Shown: one piece after another, positions 33,156 to 43,209 of the stretch | How positions within the stretch are numbered: the first letter of the stretch is position 1 | Layout of the letters: every line of letters starts with the position of its first letter | Source: Halarchaeum nitratireducens | Lineage (GTDB): Archaea > Halobacteriota > Halobacteria > Halobacteriales > Halobacteriaceae | Direction of reading: 5' to 3' | Assembly (NCBI RefSeq): GCF_014647155.1 | Contig: NZ_BMOQ01000004.1 | Span: 186,001-250,000 of the forward strand | DNA length: 64,000 bases | Notes under the pieces: generated by a model | The model's database searches: none | What the model was told of the DNA's origin: nothing | The model's input: the letters and a program-made list of their open reading frames with translations, nothing else | Program-made: the position numbers and the translations under genes

Positions 33156-33788
33156 CTATCGCCCGCGCCGTCCCTTCGTCTGTCGGTAATCCGTATCGAG
33201 GAGGTCGAGGAAGGCGGTCACGAACGCGTCCGCCTGCTCGGTCGTCATCGACCCCGGGTGGATCATCGGCATCAGCTCGAAGCCGCGCCCGCGGATCCGC
33301 TCCGCGTGGTGTTCCACCACGTCGAGGTCGTCGGCCGGCGTCGTCGTGTACTCGGTGCCGATCTCCGCGAGCGCGCGTTCGCCGACCGGCACGATGATCT
33401 CGGGGTTGATCATCCGCAGGTCCGCGTTCAAGAAGGGCTCACACGTCGCCACCTCCGCGTCCGTCGGGTCCCGATCCGGGTGGCGACACCGCGTCAGATA
33501 GGTCAGATAGGCGTTCTCGATCTCCGGCTCGTCGCTCGTCGGGAGCGAGTGGTTCAGCCCGATCTGCCCGAGCACGTCCTGGAAGCGCTCGCCGGCCGCG
33601 TCGCCCGTGAACGGGACGCCGGTCCGCTCCGCACCGGCGCTCGGGCGCTCGCCGACGAAGACGAAATCCGCACCCGCGTCACCGTAGCCGTGGACGACGC
33701 GCTCGCGGACGTCGCAGAGGCCCTCGCAGTTGCGACAGTCCTCGTCCATCCCGAAGGGGTTGTACCGCGTCTCCTGTGCGGCGTCCAT
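33156..33788 (-). CDS. Uracil-DNA glycosylase, iron-sulfur family 4/5 type
   Basis: A 210-residue protein. Cys18, Cys21, Cys101 and Cys116 fit the 4Fe-4S cluster of thermophile-type UDGs. VGERPSAGAERTGVPFTGDAAGERF near residue 45 is the uracil-binding motif (GExPG...E...G-x-PF-x-G). TRCRHPDRDPTDAE and MIHPGSMTTEQA, with the HPG/S motif, complete the family pattern. It removes uracil from DNA. The start is ATG 33788. An additional Cys25 gives CRNCEGLC. Confidence 0.88.
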   Translation of the reverse strand: MDAAQETRYNPFGMDEDCRNCEGLCDVRERVVHGYGDAGADFVFVGERPSAGAERTGVPFTGDAAGERFQDVLGQIGLNHSLPTSDEPEIENAYLTYLTRCRHPDRDPTDAEVATCEPFLNADLRMINPEIIVPVGERALAEIGTEYTTTPADDLDVVEHHAERIRGRGFELMPMIHPGSMTTEQADAFVTAFLDLLDTDYRQTKGRRGR

Positions 33789-33830
33789 GCCGTGTCCGAC
33801 GCGGGCGTCCCGCAAAGACGTGCCGACTCC

Positions 33831-35208
33831 CTATCGCCGCCAGCGCCGCGGCCGCACCCGATCTCGGAGGAGCCATCCCACCCCGAGCAGGACCGCGAGG
33901 ACGCCGAACGTCGGGGCGACGCGTACGAGCCCGTCCGAGAGCGACCCCGCGGTCAGCGACCAACCGGGGCGCGCGAGCCCCGCCGCGGTCGTCGCGGTGA
34001 CGGCGACGAGGACGATCGGGATCGCGTACTTCACGACCGGGTACGCGCGACCGAGCTCGGCGCGCACGACCGCGGTGTCCGCGGCCCACGTGAAGACGAC
34101 GGCGAGGAGGAACGCCGTGACGGGAAGGGCGAACGTCCCGACGGACGCGTCAACGAAGTCGAGGAACGGGACGCCGAGGACCGCCGCGCCCGCGGGCGTG
34201 TAGCTCAGCGCCGAGGGGACGCCGAGGCAGAAGACGCCGCCCATCAGGACCGCGGTCGCGCGGGGGCGCGACCACTTCGAGGAGCGACACCGCGGACGTG
34301 AGCGCCGCGAGGAACAGCAGTCCGAAGAACGCGACCGCGACCACGCGCCCGAACGGCATCGCCGCGAACGCGCGCGGTAGCGTCGTGAACGCCAACTGGG
34401 TGCCGGCGCTCGGTTCGACGCCGAGCGTGAACACTATCGGAAAGACGACGAGGCCGGCCGCGCAGGCGACCGCGACGTCCGCCACCGCGATGACGCCCGC
34501 CGACTTCCAGAGCGACGTCCCCTCGTCGACGTACGCCGCGTACGTCAGCATGATCCCCTGTCCGACGGAGAGCGAGAAGAACACCTGCCCGAACGCCGCC
34601 GACCACACGCCGGGATCGGCGAGCACCGAGAGCCGCGGCGTCAGGAAGAAGGCGACGCCCGCCGCCCAGCCGGGGAGCGTCACCGCGTAGCACGCCAGCC
34701 CGCCCAACACGACGAAGACGATCGGCATCACGGCCGTCGAGAGCCGCTCGATACCGGCCTTCACGCCCGCGCTCACGACGACGGCGACGACCCCCGTCAC
34801 GACGACGAACGCGACGGCCGGCCAGTACGTCGCGGCGAACCCGTCGAAGGTGAGCGTGACGCCGGCCAGCGACGCGACGAAGAAGGAGAGCACCCACCCC
34901 GTGAGGACGAGGTAGTACGAGAGGATCACGAGCACGGCGCCCGCGACGACCCACCCGAGCGCCGCGTATCGCCGCCCGACCGTCCGGAAGGCCGAGACGA
35001 CGTCCGTCCGCAGCGAGCGTCCGACCGCGAACTCGAGGACGAGCAGCGGCACCGCGAAGACGAACGCCGCGAAGAGGTACGGGACGAGGTACGCGCCCCC
35101 GCCGTTCTGCCCGACGACCGAGGGGAACCGCCAGATGTTCCCGAGCCCGACCGCCGCGCCGATCGTCGCTAGAAGGAACCCGAGCCGGGACGACCACTGT
35201 TCTGCCAT
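33831..35208 (-). pseudogene. Sodium-dependent (NSS/SNF) transporter, disrupted by a small deletion
   Basis: The 5' part (35208 to about 34265) encodes MAEQWSSRLGFLLATIGAAVG, the first NSS helix with GLGNIWRFP, and helices up to SLLEVV. The 3' part continues in another frame from WSRPRATAVLMGGVFCLG to the C-terminus near 33831. Together they give about 460 codons, the usual size. The missing piece is about 9-10 residues of the loop between SLLEV and RAT, with a frameshift, so about 30 bp are gone. The junction (34254-34273) is GC-only and forms a perfect 8-bp inverted repeat. A sequencing artefact is possible; otherwise the gene is inactive. Confidence 0.78.
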
Positions 35209-35259
35209 ACTGACTCGGGCGCGTCCCGAGACCATCAACGTGCGCCCGATGCCGAGCGC

Positions 35260-36438
35260 TTACTCGACGTGCGTCTCGGCGTCGTCCGGATCGTTCTCCG
35301 GGCTCGCGGGATGGTAGTCGGTGTCGTACTCGCCGGGGTTCCCGTCCATCCGGTCGGGGTTGATCCGGCCGCCGAGGAGCATGAAGTCGAGGATCGTCAG
35401 CCGGCACATCGCCTCGACGACGGGGACGCCGCGGGGCGGCAACACGGGGTCGTGGCGGCCGATGACCTGCGCGGTCTTCTCCTCGCCCGTCTCCCAGTCC
35501 ACCGTCGTCTGCTCCGACGGGATCGACGTCGGCGCGTGCAGCGTCAGCTCGCCGTAGATCGGCTGGCCGGTCGTGATCCCGCCCTGGAGACCGCCGTGGT
35601 CGTTGCCCACCGGGACGGGGTCGCCGTTCTCGTCGAACGTCCAGTCCTCGTTGCGCTCGCTCCCGCTGTACTCGCGCGCCTCGCGCCCGAGGCCGAACTC
35701 GAACGCCGTCGTCGCCGGCACCGACATGAGCGCCTGCCCCAGACGCGCCTCCACGCTGTCGAATCGCGGCGCGCCCAGCCCCCGGGGAACGCCGCGGATC
35801 TCGAAGTAGATCGATCCGCCGATCGAGTCGCCGCGCTCCTGATACTCCTCGATGCGCTCTTGCATCGCCGCGGCCGCATCGGGGTCCGCACAGCGCACGT
35901 CGTTCTCCTCCGTGTGCTCGAGCATCTCCTCCCACGACACCTCGCCCGCCTCGATGTCGTCGATCTGGTTCACGTGCGCCTTCACACGCACGCCGTTCTC
36001 GCGGAGGACCTTCTTTGCGATCGCCCCCGCGGCGACCCAGTTCACGGTCTCGCGCGCGGAAGAGCGTCCGCCGCCGCCCCAGTTCCGCGTCCCGAACTTC
36101 GCCGAGTACGTGAAGTCGCCGTGCGAGGGGCGGGGCGCCGTGATGAACGGCTCGTACTTCCCCGAGCGCGCGTCCTTGTTCTCGATCGTCAGCCCGATCG
36201 GCGTCCCGGTCGTGTAGCCGTCCTGCACGCCCGACTGGATCGTCACCGCGTCCGGCTCGCCCCGCGACGTCGAGATCATCGACTGGCCGGGCTTGCGCCG
36301 GTCGAGTTCGTACTGGATGTCCGACGCGTCGAGTTCGAGGCCCGCGGGGACGCCCGAGACCGTCGCACCCATCCCCTTCCCGTGGCTCTCGCCGTACGTC
36401 GTCACCTGAAAGAGCCGCCCGAAACGGTTCCCGTTCAT
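35260..36438 (-). CDS. aroC: Chorismate synthase
   Basis: A 392-residue FMN-dependent enzyme that makes chorismate from EPSP. Motifs are FQVTTYGESHGKGMGATVSGVPAGL near residue 10, RRKPGQSMISTSRGEPD near 47, RPSHGDFTYSAKFG near 103, GRSSARETVNWVAAGAIAK near 123 and the late GGLQGGITTGQPI. The reductase partner for FMN is not visible nearby. The start is ATG 36438 (MNGNRFGRLF). It is downstream of aroA on the same strand; 183 bp without a gene separate them. Confidence 0.96.
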   Translation of the reverse strand: MNGNRFGRLFQVTTYGESHGKGMGATVSGVPAGLELDASDIQYELDRRKPGQSMISTSRGEPDAVTIQSGVQDGYTTGTPIGLTIENKDARSGKYEPFITAPRPSHGDFTYSAKFGTRNWGGGGRSSARETVNWVAAGAIAKKVLRENGVRVKAHVNQIDDIEAGEVSWEEMLEHTEENDVRCADPDAAAAMQERIEEYQERGDSIGGSIYFEIRGVPRGLGAPRFDSVEARLGQALMSVPATTAFEFGLGREAREYSGSERNEDWTFDENGDPVPVGNDHGGLQGGITTGQPIYGELTLHAPTSIPSEQTTVDWETGEEKTAQVIGRHDPVLPPRGVPVVEAMCRLTILDFMLLGGRINPDRMDGNPGEYDTDYHPASPENDPDDAETHVE

Positions 36439-36621
36439 TACTACGGGGTTCGACGGCGCGTGGTTAAAGGCCTTGCACAACGCGCAAAATCGGACCCGGA
36501 GCCGAGCGCGCGACTTCTTGATCCGGGACGCGACGACCCCGGGCTATGCACTGATCGACGCACTCGGGGCGGACGAGCGAAACTCGCCGGCGACCCGCCC
36601 CGGCGGACGGAGACCGGCGTG

Positions 36622-37914
36622 TCAGCCCTCTTCGCGCGAGACGCTCGCGCCGAGATCGTAGAGCGCGTCGAAGAACCCCGGGAAGGAGACGTCGACGTCC
36701 TCAGCGCCCGTGATCGTCGTCTCTCCCTCGGCGACGAGCGCCGCGACGGCGAGCGACATCACGACGCGGTGATCACCCAGTCCGTCCACGTCGGCCCCGA
36801 CGAGATCGCTCTCCCCGCCGTGAACGATCAGGGCGTCGCGTTTCTCCTCGACCGCCGCGCCCATCTTCGTCAGCTCCTCCGCCATCGCGCTCACTCGGTC
36901 CGTCTCCTTGTAGCGGACGTGCTCCGCGTTCACGATCTCGGTGGTGCCGTCCGCGGCCGCGCCGAGCACCGCGAGCGTCGGGAGGAGGTCCGGCGTGTCA
37001 CCGACGTCGACGGTCGTCCCGTCGAGGTCAGAGCGCCGCACGACCGCGAGCCCGTCGTCGCGGTGCCAGTCGAGATCCGCACCCATCTCCTCCAGGATCC
37101 CGAGGATCGCGCTGTCGCCCTGTGCGCTCGGATAGACGCCGCGCACCTCGACTTCCGGGTCGCCAGCGAGCGCGCCCGCCGCGAGCAGGTAGGACGCCGA
37201 GGAGAAGTCGCCGGGGACGGCGTACTCGCCCTCCGGCGGCTCGTACGTCTGGTCGCCGTCGACACGGTAGCCCGCCTCGGTCCGCGCGGCGTCCACGCCG
37301 AAGTCGTCGAGCAACTCGATCGTGATGTCGACGTACGGCGCGGACTTCAGCTCCGTCGAGAGTTCGATGTCGATCCCGTCGTCGGTCGAGGCGCCGGCCA
37401 TCAGGAGCGCGGAGATGAACTGCGAGGAGACGTCACCGGGAATCGTCACCGATCCCCCCTCGATGGGGCCCTCGACGACGAGCGGCGCCTGCCCGTTCCC
37501 GCGCGTCGATCGCGCGCGTCCGCCGAGCTGTTCGACGGCGTCGAGGAGCGGTGCTTGCGGCCGCGAGCGCAGCGAGGCGTCACCGGTGAGGACGGTCCCG
37601 CCGTCGACGAGCGCGGCCGCACCGGTGGCGAGGCGCATCGTCGTCCCCGAGTTCCCGCAGTCGACGACGTCTGGCGGGGATTCGGGGGTCCCTCCGAAGC
37701 CGTCGATTTCGAGGACGCCGTCGACCTCGACGACGTCGCCGCCGAACGCCTCCACGGCGCCCATCGTCTCGCGGGTGTCGGCCGATTTCAGCGCGTGCCG
37801 GACGAGCGCACCCTCCGCGTAGCCAGCGGCGAGGATCGCGCGGTGCGTGTAGCTCTTCGACGGCGGTACCTGCGCGTCGCCGTGTACGCGCGACTGCGGG
37901 ACCGTGACCTGCAT
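36622..37914 (-). CDS. aroA: 3-phosphoshikimate 1-carboxyvinyltransferase (EPSP synthase)
   Basis: A 430-residue enzyme of the shikimate pathway. It condenses shikimate-3-phosphate with phosphoenolpyruvate. Motifs are [15 protein letters not shown] near residue 17, [12 protein letters not shown] near 87, [28 protein letters not shown] near 158, the [17 protein letters not shown] stretch near 335 and [14 protein letters not shown] near 376. The start is ATG 37914. With aroC downstream it completes the last two steps to chorismate. Confidence 0.96.
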   Translation of the reverse strand: MQVTVPQSRVHGDAQVPPSKSYTHRAILAAGYAEGALVRHALKSADTRETMGAVEAFGGDVVEVDGVLEIDGFGGTPESPPDVVDCGNSGTTMRLATGAAALVDGGTVLTGDASLRSRPQAPLLDAVEQLGGRARSTRGNGQAPLVVEGPIEGGSVTIPGDVSSQFISALLMAGASTDDGIDIELSTELKSAPYVDITIELLDDFGVDAARTEAGYRVDGDQTYEPPEGEYAVPGDFSSASYLLAAGALAGDPEVEVRGVYPSAQGDSAILGILEEMGADLDWHRDDGLAVVRRSDLDGTTVDVGDTPDLLPTLAVLGAAADGTTEIVNAEHVRYKETDRVSAMAEELTKMGAAVEEKRDALIVHGGESDLVGADVDGLGDHRVVMSLAVAALVAEGETTITGAEDVDVSFPGFFDALYDLGASVSREEG

Positions 37915-38006
37915 ACGCGAGCGGACGCGTGAGGCGCCCGTAAGCGTTCCGGGGCCGCCCGAGAGCGACGGCAAACCCTTTTGTCGCGGCGGGCGGACTC
38001 TCGCGC

Positions 38007-39191
38007 ATGAACGACGAACGCGACTACGGCGCGCTCGACGCGTTCCTCCGGGAGACGGGCCGCGACGGCTACCTCCTCCACGCGAGCGCCGACCTCGCCG
38101 ACCAGTACTACCTCTCCGGATTCGACGCGCCCGATCCGTTCGCGACGCTCTACGCGCCGGATCGGACGGCGATCCTCGTCTCTGGACTGGAGTACGGCCG
38201 CGCGACGAACGAGGCCCGCGCCGACGTCGTGCGCCGCTACGCCGACTACGACTACCACGCGCTCGCCGCCGACCACGGTCGCGAGGAGGCGTCCCGGCGC
38301 GTCCTCGCCGCCTTCCTCGACGAGTTCGCTGCCACGGACGTGGCGACGAACGAGCGCTTCCCGCTCGGCGTCGCGGACGCCCTCCGCGAGCGCGACGTGA
38401 CCGTGACGGCCGACCGCGACGACCACGTCGGCGGCGTGCGCGCGGTGAAGACCGAGGCGGAGGTCGAGCACGTCCGCGACGCCCAGCGCGCCAACGAGGC
38501 GGCGATGGCGGCCGCCGAGGACCTCCTCGCGGAGGCCGACGTCGTCGACGGCGTGCTCCTCTACCGCGACGATCCGCTCACGGCCGAGCGCGTGAAAGAG
38601 GAGATCGAGGTGACGCTCCTCCGACACGGCTGTGCGCTCGACGAGACGATCGTCGCCTGCGGGGCGGACGCCGCCGAACCGCACAACCGCGGACGCGGTC
38701 CGCTCCGGGTGAACGAACCGATCGTGATCGACATCTTCCCGCGCGAGAAGGACTCGAAGTATCACGCGGACATGACGCGAACGTTCGTGAAGGGCGAACC
38801 CACCGAGGCGGCCCGCGAGTTCTACGACGTGACCGAACGCGCGTTCGACGCGGCGTTCGACGCGCTCGAACCCGGCGTGACGGGCGCGACCGTCCACGCC
38901 GCGGCCTGCGAGGTGTACGAGAACGCGGGGTACCCGACGCTCCGATCCGATCCCGACGCCGAGACGGGGTTCATCCACTCGACGGGCCACGGGGTCGGCC
39001 TCGACGTCCACGAGGCGCCGCGGCTGAGCGAGGGCGCGGACGAGACGCTCGAACCGGGACACGTCGTCACGATCGAGCCGGGGCTCTACGATCCGGCGGT
39101 CGGCGGCGTGCGCATCGAGGACATCGCCGTCGTCACCGAGGACGGCTACGAGGACCTGACGGACTACCGCGTGGAGTTCGTCGTCGAGTAA
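38007..39191 (+). CDS. M24 family metallopeptidase, Xaa-Pro aminopeptidase-like
   Basis: A 394-residue protein with a creatinase-like N-terminal domain (residues 1-145) and a pita-bread M24 domain. Candidate metal ligands are Asp in VIDIFPR, Asp in YHADMTRTF, His in [13 protein letters not shown], Glu in [10 protein letters not shown] and Glu in VRIEDIAVV. It probably removes N-terminal residues before proline in peptides. It is divergent from aroA with 92 bp between starts, and its 3' end overlaps the convergent PAS gene by 28 bp. Confidence 0.9.
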   Translation: MNDERDYGALDAFLRETGRDGYLLHASADLADQYYLSGFDAPDPFATLYAPDRTAILVSGLEYGRATNEARADVVRRYADYDYHALAADHGREEASRRVLAAFLDEFAATDVATNERFPLGVADALRERDVTVTADRDDHVGGVRAVKTEAEVEHVRDAQRANEAAMAAAEDLLAEADVVDGVLLYRDDPLTAERVKEEIEVTLLRHGCALDETIVACGADAAEPHNRGRGPLRVNEPIVIDIFPREKDSKYHADMTRTFVKGEPTEAAREFYDVTERAFDAAFDALEPGVTGATVHAAACEVYENAGYPTLRSDPDAETGFIHSTGHGVGLDVHEAPRLSEGADETLEPGHVVTIEPGLYDPAVGGVRIEDIAVVTEDGYEDLTDYRVEFVVE

Positions 39192-40117
39192 TCCCACTCG
39201 TTGGCGAGCGTGATCGAGTGGGTGACCAGATCGTCCATCCGGTCGAGCGCGTCCTCCACGTCGTCGAGCCCGTCGATTCCGGGGTTCGACGCCTGCACCG
39301 AGTCGAGGGCGACACGCGCGTTGTCGATGGAGTCCGCGAGGTCGTACGAGAGGACGCTGGCGAGTTCCATCAGGTGATCGCCGCGCGTCGACTCGCCGGC
39401 GACGGTCTGGCGGAAGTGAATGGAGAGGCCGTCCTCGGAGGGGTACGCCCGGACCTCGAAGTGCTTATCGAGCGGGCCGAAGGACTCCTCGAAGGTCACT
39501 GGCTCCTGGATGGCGATCGCCCGGTGGAACTCCGTGTAGAACGTCGAGCCAACCGACTCGGGGAACACCTCCCAGACGTTCTGGCCGACGAGGCGCTCGG
39601 CGGTGACTTCGAGGAGGTTCTCGGCCTCCTGGTTGATGTAGGTGAACCGCCAGTCCCGATCGAGCGCGAAGAAGGCGTCCGTGATGCGTTCGTAGACGTT
39701 CCGTGCGAGGTCGTTCAGGAGCGCGACGTCCTGTTCGGCCTGATACCGCCGCGCGGCGGAGACGAGCGTCTCGACGAGTCGATCGAAGCTCTCCTCGGCG
39801 TCGGCGCGAACGTAGTCGGTGACGCCGGCGGAGATCGCGTCGGCGGCGAGCTTCTCGTCGCCGCCGGTCGCGTAGAGGACGAAGGGGACCGCGGGGTCCG
39901 CCTCGCGCACGAGTCGGAGCACGCCGAGCGCGTCGACGTCGGAGAAGCCGCTCTCACAGGCGATGCAGTCGACGTCGTGCTCGGAGAGGGTGTCGGCCAC
40001 GGACGCGCCGTCCGGTTCGGTGACGACCTCGGTAATCTCCGGGGACGCGTCGAGTTCGCGCACGCGTGACCCGTCGGCGCCGTCACCGACGTAGAGTACG
40101 CGGACACCGTCGTCCAT
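39164..40117 (-). CDS. Degenerate receiver-PAS-histidine kinase-like protein
   Basis: A 317-residue protein. Residues 1-125 have the receiver fold, but the phosphoacceptor position is Glu55 (CIACESGF) rather than Asp. Residues about 138-240 are a PAS domain (DAFFALDRDWRFTYINQEAENLL). Residues 245-317 resemble a histidine kinase dimerisation helix, but the H-box is SYDLADSI, with Tyr258 where His is expected, and there is no ATP-binding domain. It cannot autophosphorylate as written. The HalX regulator gene is upstream on the same strand, 49 bp away. Confidence 0.8.
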   Translation of the reverse strand: MDDGVRVLYVGDGADGSRVRELDASPEITEVVTEPDGASVADTLSEHDVDCIACESGFSDVDALGVLRLVREADPAVPFVLYATGGDEKLAADAISAGVTDYVRADAEESFDRLVETLVSAARRYQAEQDVALLNDLARNVYERITDAFFALDRDWRFTYINQEAENLLEVTAERLVGQNVWEVFPESVGSTFYTEFHRAIAIQEPVTFEESFGPLDKHFEVRAYPSEDGLSIHFRQTVAGESTRGDHLMELASVLSYDLADSIDNARVALDSVQASNPGIDGLDDVEDALDRMDDLVTHSITLANEWDYSTTNSTR

Positions 40118-40166
40118 ACACTATCGGAGAGTAGCAGTCGGACCGTCAAAAGCGCGTTGGCGGATC

Positions 40167-40742
40167 CTACTCGTCGCCGTGCGCGCGCAGCGAGCGGAAG
40201 ACGGCGGCGACGTCGTCGTCGTCGAGATTGCTGAGCTCCTCGTCGAGATCGCCCTCCAACGCCTCGATGTCGGCGACGAGGCGCTGGTACTCCTCGTTGT
40301 CGGCGAGCTGATCGGCGTCCTTCTGGGTTTCGAGCGCGGCGCGTTTGGCGGCGAGCGAGAAGTACTCGCGGACCTCGACCGTGTACAGCCGGCGGGCGAG
40401 GAGTCGACTGACCAGGTCGGTGAGTTCGTCGCGCGAGACCGGCTTGACGAGGTACGCGTCGAACCCCATCTCGATGATGTCGAAATCGGGGTCGACGGCG
40501 CTCACCATCGCGATCTGCACGTCGCTCCCGGTCTCGCGTAGCTCGGCGAGCACGTCGTCACCGGATGACTCCGGGAGTCGTCGATCCAGTAACACGACGT
40601 CGATGTCGCCGTCGAACTGGTCGAGGGCCTCCGCCGCGGAGTTGGCGGTGCGGACGTCGTGGTCGCCCTCGAGCCACGCGGCGTAGAGATCCGCGAGGTC
40701 CCGGTCGTCTTCGACGACGAGTACGGTCGGCCGGTCGGTCAT
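40167..40742 (-). CDS. HalX-domain response regulator
   Basis: A 191-residue protein. The receiver has acidic residues EDD at 11-13, phosphoacceptor Asp53 (VVLLDRRLP) and Lys100 in YLVKPVS. The C-terminal HalX domain (residues about 120-190) is a coiled helix pair, with YFSLAAKRAALETQKDADQL, found almost only in haloarchaea. It is presumed to be the output module. It is upstream of and probably co-transcribed with the degenerate sensor gene. Confidence 0.92.
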   Translation of the reverse strand: MTDRPTVLVVEDDRDLADLYAAWLEGDHDVRTANSAAEALDQFDGDIDVVLLDRRLPESSGDDVLAELRETGSDVQIAMVSAVDPDFDIIEMGFDAYLVKPVSRDELTDLVSRLLARRLYTVEVREYFSLAAKRAALETQKDADQLADNEEYQRLVADIEALEGDLDEELSNLDDDDVAAVFRSLRAHGDE

Positions 40743-40835
40743 TCACTATCCGGTTCGGTACCGCGACGCTTAAAACCTCCCGACGGACCGACGGGAACGA
40801 ACTCCTTTTGCCCGCGCGTGGGCTATCGATTCGCC

Positions 40836-41579
40836 ATGGACGTACTCGTCGTCGGCGCGGGCGAGATGGGCCGCTGGTTCGCGGCCGCCGTCACGCCCGA
40901 CGTCGCGTTCGCGGACGCGGACCCCGCGCGCGCCGAGGCCGCGGCGGACGCGCTCGGTCCGCGGGGGCGCGCCGTCCCCCTCGACACGACCGATTCGTTC
41001 GGTATCGTCTGTCTCGCCGTGCCGATGCGGGTGGCGAGCGAGGCGATCGCCGACCACGCCGGGAAAGCCCAGCAGGCCGTCGTGGACGTCACGGGGTCGA
41101 TGCGCGCGCCGCTCGACGCGATGGCGGCCGCGGCGCCCGCGCGCGAACGCGTGAGCTTCCACCCCCTCTTCGGCGGCGACGCCGCGCCCGGGACGGTCGC
41201 CGTCTCGACCGCCGCCGGCGGCCCCGCGACCGACGGGATCAGACGCGACATCGAGGCCGCGGGCAACGACCTCGTCGACGTCACCCCCGAGGTACACGAC
41301 GACGCGATGCGGACCGTCCAGGGCCGGACGCACGCCGCGATCCTCGCGTTCGCGCTCGCCGCCGCCGACGCCGACGACGACGTGCCGGACGAACTGCGGA
41401 CGCCGGTGTACGAGCGCCTCGCCGCGCTCGCCGAGCGCGTCCTCAACGGGACGCCCCGCGTCTACGCCGACATCCAAGCGACCTTCGACGGCGCCCGCGA
41501 CGTCGCCGCGGCCGCCGAGCGCCTCGCCGACACCGACCCCGACGAGTACGACGCCCTCTACGACGATGCCCGTAAATAA
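40836..41579 (+). CDS. tyrA: Prephenate/arogenate dehydrogenase family protein
   Basis: A 247-residue short TyrA. The NAD-binding site is VLVVGAGEMGRWFA at the N-terminus, followed by VCLAVPMRVASEAI near 60. The catalytic His region is ERVSFHPLFGGDAAPGTVAV near 100, and DDAMRTVQGRTHAAILAF near 150 is the prephenate-binding helix. It oxidatively decarboxylates prephenate (or arogenate) for tyrosine synthesis. The end overlaps the Rsm22-like gene start by 14 bp. Confidence 0.88.
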   Translation: MDVLVVGAGEMGRWFAAAVTPDVAFADADPARAEAAADALGPRGRAVPLDTTDSFGIVCLAVPMRVASEAIADHAGKAQQAVVDVTGSMRAPLDAMAAAAPARERVSFHPLFGGDAAPGTVAVSTAAGGPATDGIRRDIEAAGNDLVDVTPEVHDDAMRTVQGRTHAAILAFALAAADADDDVPDELRTPVYERLAALAERVLNGTPRVYADIQATFDGARDVAAAAERLADTDPDEYDALYDDARK

Positions 41580-42972
41580 GGACGAACTCCGATCGAACGC
41601 GAAGTACCTCCGGGGCGTCCGACCGATCGACCCCGAGGAGATCTGTGACTACCTCAGCACGCCGCGTCACCCCGCGGTCGTCCGACGGGCCCTCCGCGAG
41701 GAGGCCGCGTCGCTCGGGCTCGTCGAACGCGAGGACGGCACGTTCGTCCCGGTCGAGACCGGCCCGGCCCGCGTCGAGCGCGAGTCCGTCACGGCGCTTC
41801 CCGACGAGCACGCGCGCGTGCTGGAGGACCGCCTCGTCGAGACCTACGGCCCGGACTGGCACCGCGGCGAGAGCGGCGATGCCCTCCGCGAGGCGATCCG
41901 CCGCCTGAAGGCCGATTACTACTACGAGAACGCCGTCACCTACGACGCGACGGCGGCGCTCGGCTACGCGATCTATCACCTCCCCGATTACTACGCGGTC
42001 GGTCGGTACGTCGCCGCGGACCTCGCCGCTGACGGTCTCCTGCCGCGCGACGCGCGCGTCCTCGACCTCGGCGCGGGCGTCGGTGGACCGTTCCTCGGCC
42101 TCGCGGACGCCCTCCCGGACGACGGTCTCCTCGACTACCACGCCGTCGAGCCGAGCCCCGCCGCCGACCTCCTCACGGACTACTTCGACGCCGCGGATCC
42201 GAACGTCCGCGGGACGCTCCACCCCGAGACCGTCGAATCACTCGATCGCGGCGCGCTCACCGACGAGGGCGACTTCGACCTCGTCACGGCGTTCAGCCTC
42301 CTCAGCGAACTCGACGATCCCGTCGCGGTCGTCGAGTCCTACCTCGACGTGCTCGCGGACGACGGCACGCTCGTCCTCGTCGCGCCCGCGGACCGCAACA
42401 CGAGCATCGGCCTCCGGGACGTCGAGCGCGACCTCGAAGCGCGCGGCGTCACCGTCTACGCGCCGACCGTCCGCCTCTGGGACGGCGAACGCCCGACGGA
42501 CCGCGGCTGGTCGTTCGTCGAGAAGCCCGACGTCGAGGCCCCGGGCTTCCAGCGGCGCCTCGCCGAGGCGTCCGAGCGCCCCGCCGAGTTCCTGAACGAG
42601 ACGGTGAAGTACAGCTACAGCTTCCTGCGGACCGACGGCCGGCGGAACCACGACGTCTCGCTCCCCTCCTCGCGGTACGCGAAACTCGGCGACGCCGATC
42701 GACACGTCTCGAACCGCGTCGACCTCGTCGCCGCCAAGCTCTCCGGCGACCTCTCAGAGGGCGGCAATCCCCTGTTCAAGATCAGCGACGGGAGCGAGGA
42801 CACGGACTGCTACGCCGTCCTCGTCGACCGGAGCGCGCTCAACCGCGACCTCCTCGGTGCCGACTACGGGGACCTCCTCTCCTTCGAGTCCGTCCTCTGC
42901 CTCTGGAACGACGACGAGGGCGCGTACAACTTCGTCGTCGACGACGAGGTCGTCGTCGATCGCCTCGGCTGA
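41566..42972 (+). CDS. Rsm22-like methyltransferase family protein
   Basis: A 468-residue protein similar to mitochondrial ribosomal small subunit Rsm22/METTL17. An N-terminal helical region is followed by a Rossmann SAM site (RVLDLGAGVGGPFLGLADAL near residue 164, HAVEPSP near 190), FDLVTAFSLLSELDD near 236, and a C-terminal beta-rich domain (SYSFLRTDGRR, then SNRVDLVAAKLSGDL). Cysteines for the Rsm22 Fe-S cluster are not obvious. It overlaps tyrA, so the pair is likely co-transcribed. Confidence 0.82.
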   Translation: MPVNKDELRSNAKYLRGVRPIDPEEICDYLSTPRHPAVVRRALREEAASLGLVEREDGTFVPVETGPARVERESVTALPDEHARVLEDRLVETYGPDWHRGESGDALREAIRRLKADYYYENAVTYDATAALGYAIYHLPDYYAVGRYVAADLAADGLLPRDARVLDLGAGVGGPFLGLADALPDDGLLDYHAVEPSPAADLLTDYFDAADPNVRGTLHPETVESLDRGALTDEGDFDLVTAFSLLSELDDPVAVVESYLDVLADDGTLVLVAPADRNTSIGLRDVERDLEARGVTVYAPTVRLWDGERPTDRGWSFVEKPDVEAPGFQRRLAEASERPAEFLNETVKYSYSFLRTDGRRNHDVSLPSSRYAKLGDADRHVSNRVDLVAAKLSGDLSEGGNPLFKISDGSEDTDCYAVLVDRSALNRDLLGADYGDLLSFESVLCLWNDDEGAYNFVVDDEVVVDRLG

Positions 42973-43180
42973 GACCGAACCGCTTTCTCCATTCGGCTCA
43001 TCGTCATTCCGCTCGGTGGCTCTACCTATCCGTATCTACCGGCCTCACGTCGACATGAGGTGGATCCGACGTCGAATACGGAACGCGAATCAGAACTGAC
43101 GGCCCGGATATTCTCGCAATATCTAGCCGAGTAGGTGCTTCAGACGAGGAATATGCTATCTGGTTCGTCCTATACGAGAC

Positions 43181-43186
43181 TTTATG
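43181..43186 (+). promoter_or_regulatory. TATA box of the accessory cassette
   Basis: TTTATG lies 24-29 bp before ATG 43210. The 237 bp between the Rsm22-like stop and this ATG are distinctly AT-richer than surrounding DNA and contain no gene. The position fits a leaderless transcript and decides the start of the first cassette gene against the in-frame ATG at 43135. Confidence 0.55.
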
Positions 43187-43209
43187 TGGGTTGCTTTCGT
43201 GTTACGCTT

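Noticed and set aside
43135-43209. An N-terminal extension (ATG at 43135) of the first cassette gene
   Set aside because: The TATA-like element at 43181 lies inside it, and the extended sequence is not similar in character to the protein that follows.
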